Positions 57,844 through 64,000 of a stretch of 64,000 nucleotides of DNA are shown piece by piece (position 1 is the stretch's first letter; each line of letters begins with the position of its first letter). The stretch comes from Vibrio fluvialis. Lineage in GTDB: Bacteria; Pseudomonadota; Gammaproteobacteria; Enterobacterales; Vibrionaceae. The DNA is taken from assembly GCF_900460245.1 (NCBI RefSeq), contig NZ_UHIP01000001.1, positions 2,728,001 through 2,792,000 on the forward strand, read 5' to 3'. The position numbers were made by a program, and so were the translations under genes. The notes under the pieces are model-generated. The model was given only the letters and a program-made list of their open reading frames with translations. It had not been told where the DNA came from and searched no databases.

Positions 57844-59103
57844 TTACTGACGGCGCATCGCGTCAAAGAATTCGTCGTTAGTTTTGGTCATGGCCAGTTT
57901 GTCGATCAGGAATTCCATCGCATCAGTTTCGCCCATAGGGTGAACAATCTTACGTAGAATCCACATCTTCTGCAGTTCATCCGGCTTAGTCAGTAGCTCT
58001 TCACGACGAGTACCACTGCGGTTGAAGTCGATCGCTGGGAAAACACGTTTTTCAGCAATCTTACGGTTCAGGTGCAGTTCCATGTTACCTGTACCTTTGA
58101 ACTCTTCATAAATGACTTCATCCATCTTCGAACCGGTATCGACCAGCGCAGTGGCGATGATCGTCAGGCTACCGCCTTCCTCAACATTACGAGCCGCACC
58201 AAAGAAGCGCTTAGGACGATGCAGTGCGTTCGCATCCACACCACCAGTCAGTACTTTACCTGATGAAGGCACGACCGTGTTGTAAGCACGAGCGAGACGA
58301 GTAATCGAATCCAGCAGGATCACCACATCTTTCTTATGTTCAACCAGACGTTTCGCTTTCTCGATCACCATTTCAGCCACTTGAACGTGACGTGATGCCG
58401 GCTCATCGAAAGTCGAAGCAACCACTTCACCTTTCACCAAACGCTGCATCTCAGTCACTTCTTCCGGACGTTCGTCAATCAGAAGAACCATCAACACACA
58501 CTCAGGGTGGTTGCTGGCGATACTTTGTGCAATGTTTTGCAGCAGCATGGTTTTACCCGCTTTTGGCGGAGCAACGATCAGACCACGCTGACCTTTACCA
58601 ATTGGTGCCGCCAGGTCGAGAACTCGCGCCGTAATGTCTTCAGTAGAACCATTACCACGTTCCATCACCATACGTTCGTTGGCATGCAGAGGAGTTAAGT
58701 TTTCGAAAAGGATTTTATTGCGGGCGTTGTCTGGTTTGTCGTCGTTAACTGTGTTCACTTTTAACAGTGCAAAGTAACGCTCACCTTCTTTAGGCGGACG
58801 GATTTTCCCGGCGATCGAGTCACCCGTGCGCAGGTTAAAGCGACGAATCTGGCTCGGTGACACATAGATGTCGTCAGGACCAGCCAGGTATGAACTGTCT
58901 GCACTGCGTAGGAAACCAAAACCGTCTTGAAGAATTTCCAAGACCCCGTCACCAAAGATGTCTTCACCACTTTTTGCATGTGCTTTGAGGATGGAGAAGA
59001 TAATGTCTTGTTTTCTCAGACGCGCAAGGTTTTCAAGGCCCAGGCTCTCACCAAGTTTCACAAGATCAGACACAGGTCTGTTCTTCAATTCTGTTAGATT
59101 CAT
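57844..59103 (-). CDS. rho: Transcription termination factor Rho
   Basis: Rho is a hexameric ATP-dependent RNA translocase that ends untranslated transcripts. The 419 residues start [19 protein letters not shown] at the ATG at 59103; a TTG-started extension to 59127 is open but not family-like. The RNA-binding CSD domain ([20 protein letters not shown]) is at about 58-77. The P-loop is [12 protein letters not shown] and the Q-loop/R-loop region is intact ([20 protein letters not shown]). It has a ~150-nt leader, where Rho is autoregulated in E. coli. trxA lies upstream, as in E. coli. Confidence 0.98.
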   Translation of the reverse strand: MNLTELKNRPVSDLVKLGESLGLENLARLRKQDIIFSILKAHAKSGEDIFGDGVLEILQDGFGFLRSADSSYLAGPDDIYVSPSQIRRFNLRTGDSIAGKIRPPKEGERYFALLKVNTVNDDKPDNARNKILFENLTPLHANERMVMERGNGSTEDITARVLDLAAPIGKGQRGLIVAPPKAGKTMLLQNIAQSIASNHPECVLMVLLIDERPEEVTEMQRLVKGEVVASTFDEPASRHVQVAEMVIEKAKRLVEHKKDVVILLDSITRLARAYNTVVPSSGKVLTGGVDANALHRPKRFFGAARNVEEGGSLTIIATALVDTGSKMDEVIYEEFKGTGNMELHLNRKIAEKRVFPAIDFNRSGTRREELLTKPDELQKMWILRKIVHPMGETDAMEFLIDKLAMTKTNDEFFDAMRRQ

Positions 59104-59254
59104 TGTGGTGGATACTTGTTTAGTCAAAATAGGATCTGTTTTCTAGTTAAGATGGATTTGGTCGCAGGATTGACCAAGAAGTGAACATTTGTTTAATTAA
59201 CGTGCGATAAACTAGCACTAAATATTAGCCTAGTCTAGAAAATGTTTTTTACCA

Positions 59255-59289
59255 AAAACAAAACCGCACATATTGCTATGTACGGTTTC
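59255..59289 (-). terminator. Terminator of trxA
   Basis: On the minus strand AACCGTACATA-GCAA-TATGTGCGGTT, with one G-U pair, is followed by TTGTTTTTGG, just past the trxA stop. It separates trxA from the rho leader. Confidence 0.82.
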
Positions 59290-59300
59290 TGGGCGTTCCC

Positions 59301-59627
59301 TTATAGGTTCGCGTCTAAGAATTCTTTCAGTTGAGTCTTAGATAGCGCACCAACTTTGGTTGCTGCAACGCTACCATCTTTAAACAGAAGAAGCGTTGGA
59401 ATGCCACGAATACCAAACTTAGGCGGAGTTCCCGCGTTGTGGTCGATATTCAGTTTACCGATAGTGAGTTTGCCTTCGTACTCGTCTGCGATTTCATCAA
59501 GAATCGGCGCAATCATTTTACAAGGACCACACCATTCTGCCCAAAAATCAACAAGAACCGGGCCTGCAGCTTTGATCACATCGTTCTCAAAACCTTCATC
59601 AGAAAGCTGCAAAATTTTATCACTCAT
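59301..59627 (-). CDS. trxA: Thioredoxin 1
   Basis: This is the cytosolic dithiol reductant for ribonucleotide reductase, methionine sulfoxide reductase and PAPS reductase. The active site WCGPC sits in [19 protein letters not shown]. The cis-Pro motif [11 protein letters not shown] follows, and the C-terminus is KEFLDANL. I chose the ATG at 59627 ([10 protein letters not shown], 108 aa); a double ATG leaves 59630 as an alternative. It diverges from rhlB with a 111-nt shared region. This trxA-rhlB arrangement is common in gammaproteobacteria. Confidence 0.97.
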   Translation of the reverse strand: MSDKILQLSDEGFENDVIKAAGPVLVDFWAEWCGPCKMIAPILDEIADEYEGKLTIGKLNIDHNAGTPPKFGIRGIPTLLLFKDGSVAATKVGALSKTQLKEFLDANL

Positions 59628-59738
59628 CATCCACTCCAATGTGTTTTTCTGAACTGGTTGCATACTAACCAGTAAATAGATGCTCTATTGGAATGTATTT
59701 ACTTCCGTATTGCAAGCCTAAGCTGATATTCTATACCT

Positions 59739-61052
59739 ATGAAAAAGACGCATATCACAGAGCAAAAGTTCGCCGACTTCGGTTTACATCCGCAAGTCAT
59801 TGAAGGATTGGAAAAAAAAGGGTTCGAATACTGCACCCCTATCCAAGCCTTGGCGCTGCCGGTACTGCTCACCGGCCAAGACATCGCAGGCCAGGCCCAG
59901 ACGGGTACTGGTAAAACGCTCGCGTTTCTTACTGCTACTTTCCACCATTTATTGACTACACCAGAAATTGAGGGCCGTCAGCCAACGCAACCTCGTGCGA
60001 TCATTATGGCTCCGACCCGTGAACTGGCGATTCAAATCTATAACGATGCCGAGCCTCTGATTGCCAGCACCGGTATTAAAGCAGCGCTTGCTTATGGCGG
60101 CGAAAGCTACGACAAACAGCTGGCGAAACTGCAAGACGGCGTAGACGTGCTGATTGGCACCACTGGCCGTATCATCGATTTCTACAAACAGCGCGTCTTT
60201 AACCTCAACAACATTCAGGCTGTGGTACTGGATGAAGCCGACCGCATGTTCGACCTTGGCTTTATTAAAGATATCCGTTTCCTGTTCCGTCGTATGCCGG
60301 AGCCGAAAGACCGTCTCAACATGCTGTTCTCAGCGACGCTGTCTTACCGCGTACAGGAACTGGCGTTCGAACACATGCACAATCCTGAGCACGTGGTGGT
60401 GGAGCCAACGCAAAAAACCGGTCACCGTATTAAAGAAGAGCTGTTCTACCCATCGAATGAACACAAGATGGCGTTGCTGCAGACTCTGCTTGAAGAGGAA
60501 TGGCCGGATCGCGCGATTGTATTTGCCAACACTAAGCACCGTTGTGAACAAATCTGGGGCCATCTGGCTGCCGATGGTCACCGCGTAGGCCTGCTGACTG
60601 GTGACGTTCCGCAGAAAAAACGTGAACGCATTCTTGAGCAGTTCACAAAAGGCGAAGTGGACGTTCTGGTTGCCACCGACGTGGCAGCTCGCGGCCTGCA
60701 CATTCCTCAGGTAACGCACGTATTCAACTACGACCTGCCAGACGATTGTGAAGACTACGTTCACCGTATCGGCCGTACCGGTCGTGCAGGTGCCAGCGGT
60801 CACTCAATCAGCTTCGCTTGTGAAGAGTACGCGATTAACCTGCCAGGCATCGAAGAGTACATCGAGCATGCGATTCCAACGTCTGAGTACGACCCGTCAG
60901 CTCTGCTGACCGATCTGCCGAAAGCGCTGACGATGCGTTCATCGCAGCAACGTCGCACTAACACCGGCGGTCAACGCAACAACAATAACGGCAACCGTAA
61001 ATCTCAACGTCGTCCGCGCTCACCTCGTCCGCGTCAGAACAAGGATTCGTAA
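59739..61052 (+). CDS. rhlB: ATP-dependent RNA helicase RhlB
   Basis: RhlB is the DEAD-box helicase of the RNA degradosome, which binds RNase E. The 437 residues show the Q motif ([14 protein letters not shown]), motif I AQTGTGKT, Ia [33 protein letters not shown] and [14 protein letters not shown]-terminal basic, low-complexity tail (about 395-437, Arg/Asn/Gln-rich with [12 protein letters not shown]) is typical and probably binds RNA. It is divergent from trxA; gppA starts 7 nt after its stop. Confidence 0.96.
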   Translation: MKKTHITEQKFADFGLHPQVIEGLEKKGFEYCTPIQALALPVLLTGQDIAGQAQTGTGKTLAFLTATFHHLLTTPEIEGRQPTQPRAIIMAPTRELAIQIYNDAEPLIASTGIKAALAYGGESYDKQLAKLQDGVDVLIGTTGRIIDFYKQRVFNLNNIQAVVLDEADRMFDLGFIKDIRFLFRRMPEPKDRLNMLFSATLSYRVQELAFEHMHNPEHVVVEPTQKTGHRIKEELFYPSNEHKMALLQTLLEEEWPDRAIVFANTKHRCEQIWGHLAADGHRVGLLTGDVPQKKRERILEQFTKGEVDVLVATDVAARGLHIPQVTHVFNYDLPDDCEDYVHRIGRTGRAGASGHSISFACEEYAINLPGIEEYIEHAIPTSEYDPSALLTDLPKALTMRSSQQRRTNTGGQRNNNNGNRKSQRRPRSPRPRQNKDS

Positions 61053-61059
61053 GCCGTCT

Positions 61060-62553
61060 ATGAGTCAAGCCGTTTCTTCACCGCTATATGCTGCCATCGA
61101 CCTCGGGTCGAACAGTTTTCACATGTTGATTGTGCGCCATATTGATGGCAGCGTTCAGACCATGGCAAAAATCAAACGCAAAGTGCGTTTAGCCGCTGGT
61201 CTGGATGAAAACAATGCGTTGAGCTTTGAAGCGATGCAGCGTGGCTGGGATTGTCTCAGTCTGTTTGCTGAGCGCCTGCAAGATATTCCTGATGAGAATA
61301 TCCGCATTGTCGGTACTGCCACACTGCGCACAGCCACGAATGTCGATGCGTTTCTTAGCAAAGCCAACGCCATTCTTGGTCACCCGATAGAGGTGATCTC
61401 CGGCGAAGAGGAAGCGGCCACGATTTACAAAGGGGTCGCCCACACCTCCGGCGGCATGGGCCGTCGACTGGTGGTGGATATTGGCGGCGCCAGCACCGAG
61501 CTGATTATCGGTGAAGGTTTTGAAGCCAAAGCCCTGACCAGCCTGAAAATGGGTTGCGTCACTTGGTTGGAACGTCATTTTAAAGACCGTCAGCTCAACG
61601 CGACCAACTTCAATAACGCCATTCATGCCGCCAAGCAGATGCTGGCTCCCATTCTGGAACAGTACACACAACTGGGCTGGAATGTGTGCGTTGGCGCCAG
61701 CGGGACGGTACAAGCGCTGCAAGAGATCATGTTGGCGCAAGGCATGGATGAAGTGATCACACTGGCCAAGCTCAAGCGTTTGCAAAAGCAAGCCATGCTG
61801 GCCGATCATCTGGAAGAGCTGGAAATTGAAGGGCTGACGCTGGAACGGGCCTTAGTCTTTCCAAGCGGCTTGTCTATTCTGATCGCGATTTTCGAATCAC
61901 TCAATATTGATGCAATGACACTGGCCGGTGGCGCGCTGCGTGAAGGTTTGGTGTATGAAATGGTCGAAGGTCTGCGTCAGGACGATATTCGTGCCCGCAC
62001 CATCGCCAGCATTCAGAACCGCTACCAGCTCGATACCGCTTATGGGGAACAAGTGGCTACGCTGGCCGCCAAACTACTGGCTCAATGCGGTGGTGAAGAG
62101 TGGATTAGCGAACCGCAGGCGGAAATGTTGCTGAGCAGTGTGGCGCAGCTACATGAAATCGGACTGTCGATCGATTACAAAAAAGGCGGCGAACACAGTG
62201 CTTATCTGCTCCAGCACCTTGAGCTGCCGGGCTACACCCGCGCGCAGAAGCATTTTCTCGCGGAACTGGCACGTCGCTATCGTGAACAACTGACTTCGCT
62301 GCCAGAGCAATATGCCCTGTCCGGCACCAGTGGTAAACGCGTACTGCGTCTGTTCCGTCTTGCCGTTTTGCTCAGCCATCGCCGCAACGCCGCACTGGAG
62401 CCTCAGGTAACCTTGGTTGCGGAAGGCGACAAGCTGACGTTAAGTCTCGATGCCGATTGGCTGGAGCAGAATCCGCTCACCCACGCGGAACTGGAGTTGG
62501 AAGCCAACCGCCAAACTGATATTGGCTGGCCGCTGACCATCAATACGCTGTAA
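61060..62553 (+). CDS. gppA: Guanosine-5'-triphosphate,3'-diphosphate pyrophosphatase / exopolyphosphatase GppA
   Basis: GppA converts pppGpp to ppGpp and can degrade polyphosphate, so it tunes the stringent response. It is an ASKHA-fold enzyme of 497 residues. The phosphate-1 loop is [42 protein letters not shown] and the phosphate-2 motif [13 protein letters not shown] follow. The C-terminal HD-like domain spans about 310-497. It is co-transcribed with rhlB (7-nt gap). rhlB-gppA and trxA-rho as divergent pairs are conserved in gammaproteobacteria. Confidence 0.95.
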   Translation: MSQAVSSPLYAAIDLGSNSFHMLIVRHIDGSVQTMAKIKRKVRLAAGLDENNALSFEAMQRGWDCLSLFAERLQDIPDENIRIVGTATLRTATNVDAFLSKANAILGHPIEVISGEEEAATIYKGVAHTSGGMGRRLVVDIGGASTELIIGEGFEAKALTSLKMGCVTWLERHFKDRQLNATNFNNAIHAAKQMLAPILEQYTQLGWNVCVGASGTVQALQEIMLAQGMDEVITLAKLKRLQKQAMLADHLEELEIEGLTLERALVFPSGLSILIAIFESLNIDAMTLAGGALREGLVYEMVEGLRQDDIRARTIASIQNRYQLDTAYGEQVATLAAKLLAQCGGEEWISEPQAEMLLSSVAQLHEIGLSIDYKKGGEHSAYLLQHLELPGYTRAQKHFLAELARRYREQLTSLPEQYALSGTSGKRVLRLFRLAVLLSHRRNAALEPQVTLVAEGDKLTLSLDADWLEQNPLTHAELELEANRQTDIGWPLTINTL

Positions 62554-62580
62554 AAAAACGCCCATTCAGGGCGTTTTTTA
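62552..62580. terminator. Bidirectional terminator between gppA and the hybrid kinase
   Basis: The hairpin AAAAAACGCCC-ATTCA-GGGCGTTTTTT lies between convergent genes. Confidence 0.92.
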
Positions 62581-62596
62581 TTTCGCACTCATCGGC

Positions 62597-64000
62597 TTAT
62601 CCGACACGATTGAGCATCGCGCGCAGTTTTATCGGTTTGACGGGTTTCGCAATAAAGCCAAAGCCGTTGGATTTAATCCCATCAAGAATATCCGCGCTGC
62701 GATCGGCACTTATGATAATTCCCTCAAAGCAGTCGCCCAAACGCAAACGGCATTGCTGCAAGACTTCTAATCCTGTGCGGCCATTGTCGAGTCGGTAATC
62801 GGACAAAATCACATCCGGAATCCACTGATTGTCGAGCGCTTTCAAACTGCTTACCAGATCGGTGGCGGTTTTTACTTCGCAGCCCCAGCGCTCAAGTAAA
62901 TCCCGCATGCCCACCAGAATGTCTTCTTCATTATCCACGCACAGCACACGCAGATAACTGAGATCAGACACAGCCTCGGCCACCGCCACAATCGGCGCTT
63001 CTTGTACCACTGGCTTTGACTGTTCCAGCGTCAGCGAAAATACGCTGCCGAGTCCCGGCCAGGAGCGCATGGAGATCTCGTGCCCCAACACATGGGCGAT
63101 ACCTTTAGAGATTGCCAGCCCCAGCCCAAGTCCTTGGTCTGAACGCACCTGACCGCCACGGTTGAACTCTTCAAAAATCTCCTGCTGTTTGTCTTCTTCT
63201 ATGCCGATGCCGTTATCCCACACGTCAATCCGTACTTTGCCATTAATGCGGCGCACGCCGAGCAACACTTTACCTTTCGGATTGTAGCGAAACGCATTAG
63301 TCAGGAAATTCTGCACCACACGGCGCAGCAACTTAGGATCGGAGCGTACATATAAAGAAGAGGGCACCATGCAAAAGTCGACACCTTGCTGGCGCGCCAG
63401 CGCGCTGAACTCGGCATTGAGATTGGCCAGCACATCTTTAATCGCAAAGCTCTGCGGATGAATCTCCAGCTTGCCCGATTCAAGGCGGGAGATATCCAGC
63501 AAATCGCCAATTAAGTCTTCCGCCGCACTCAGCGCACTTTCAATATGGTGCGACAGGCGTTTCACTTCATCGTCTCTGGCGACTTCGGCCAGAGACGAGG
63601 CAAACAGGCGCGCAGCATTGAGGGGCTGCATCAGGTCGTGACTGACCGCAGCCAGAAAGCGCGATTTGGACTGCGATTCTCGTTCCGAACGTTGCGTGGC
63701 GGAGACCAGCTGTTTGTTGAGTTTTTCCAGCTCACGGGTTCGCTCGAGTACCCGTTCTTCGAGATTTTCATTGGCTTCTTTGAGCGTCTGCTCGGCATCG
63801 CGGAACACAGTAATATCGGTGAAGCTCATGACGAATCCGCCGCCGGGCATCGGGTTGCCCTGCACTTCAATCACGCGGCCATCGGGGCGCACACGCGATG
63901 AAGTATGACGAGAGCCCTGCTCAAGGTGATATACGCGCCGGCGCACGTGGTCTTCCGGGTCGCCTGGGCCGCACAGCCCTTGTTCGGCGTTATGGCGAAT
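62597..64000 (-). CDS. Hybrid sensor histidine kinase with PAS and receiver domains (partial, N-terminus outside window)
   Basis: The frame is open from the window edge at 64000, so only the C-terminal ~467 residues are seen. The order is the end of a PAS_7-type domain (RPDGRVIEVQGNPMPGGGFV, then TDIT), a coiled coil, and HisKA with the phosphoacceptor His in FLAAVSHDLMQPLNAARLF. HATPase follows (NFLTNAFRYNPKGKV, DNGIGI, GLGLGLAI), then a receiver domain with the phosphorylated Asp in VILSDYRLDNGRTG and the conserved Lys in AKPVKP. The type resembles NahK/HnoK-like kinases that feed Hpt proteins. The stimulus is unknown. It converges with gppA. Confidence 0.85.
   Translation of the reverse strand: MRHNAEQGLCGPGDPEDHVRRRVYHLEQGSRHTSSRVRPDGRVIEVQGNPMPGGGFVMSFTDITVFRDAEQTLKEANENLEERVLERTRELEKLNKQLVSATQRSERESQSKSRFLAAVSHDLMQPLNAARLFASSLAEVARDDEVKRLSHHIESALSAAEDLIGDLLDISRLESGKLEIHPQSFAIKDVLANLNAEFSALARQQGVDFCMVPSSLYVRSDPKLLRRVVQNFLTNAFRYNPKGKVLLGVRRINGKVRIDVWDNGIGIEEDKQQEIFEEFNRGGQVRSDQGLGLGLAISKGIAHVLGHEISMRSWPGLGSVFSLTLEQSKPVVQEAPIVAVAEAVSDLSYLRVLCVDNEEDILVGMRDLLERWGCEVKTATDLVSSLKALDNQWIPDVILSDYRLDNGRTGLEVLQQCRLRLGDCFEGIIISADRSADILDGIKSNGFGFIAKPVKPIKLRAMLNRVG

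Overview
The window is a piece of a Vibrio chromosome, all of it core genome. The evidence is gene content and order (miaA-mutL-amiB-tsaE, queG, orn-rsgA-psd, gpmI-envC, hemE, nudC, rsd, rpoCB-rplLJAK-nusG-secE-tuf, coaA, birA-murB, pssA, two tandem rRNA operons, ubiD-fdx-fre, rho, trxA, rhlB-gppA) and near-Enterobacteria-like protein sequences with Vibrio-specific traits: AmiB with three LysM domains, a 617-residue UbiD, and a large Gly/fMet tRNA array. Base composition near 50% GC would suit the V. fluvialis/V. furnissii group better than lower-GC vibrios. That species-level guess is inference only.

Layout: 1-4.8 kb is a minus-strand run tsaE-amiB-mutL-miaA (tRNA t6A and i6A modification, septal amidase, mismatch repair; miaA runs off the left edge). 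queG (plus) diverges from it. A 0.58-kb gene-free stretch with DnaA-box-like sequences follows, then nine tRNA genes (6 Gly-GCC, 3 initiator fMet). orn (minus) diverges from rsgA-psd (plus), and a plus-strand set follows: a DASS anion transporter, a dCache chemoreceptor, a DMT permease, gpmI and envC. From 18.4 to 22.3 kb the minus strand carries a DHH-family protein, a TetR regulator, hemE and nudC; a candidate plus-strand small RNA lies between hemE and nudC. rsd converges on rpoC. From 23.1 to 37.0 kb lies the transcription/translation block rpoC-rpoB-rplL-rplJ-rplA-rplK-nusG-secE-tuf with four tRNAs ahead of tuf, all on the minus strand.

From 37.2 to 42.1 kb are coaA (plus), murB-birA (minus), a GNAT acetyltransferase and pssA (plus). 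From 42.6 to 53.7 kb two complete rRNA operons lie in tandem on the minus strand: 16S-tRNAGlu-23S-5S, then 16S-tRNAIle-tRNAAla-23S-5S-tRNAAsp. From 53.8 to 64 kb come ubiD-ferredoxin-fre, a secreted helical protein, rho and trxA (minus), rhlB-gppA (plus), and a hybrid histidine kinase cut by the right edge.

Functional links: PssA and Psd catalyse consecutive steps to phosphatidylethanolamine. AmiB and its activator EnvC split septal murein. Rsd, RNA polymerase, NusG and Rho act in transcription. No prophage, transposon, CRISPR array or defence island was seen. The most unusual signals are the datA-like DnaA-box region, the candidate sRNA, two ribosomal promoters embedded in terminator-like palindromes, the duplicated C-terminal domain of UbiD, and the covarying spacer hairpins of the two rRNA operons.
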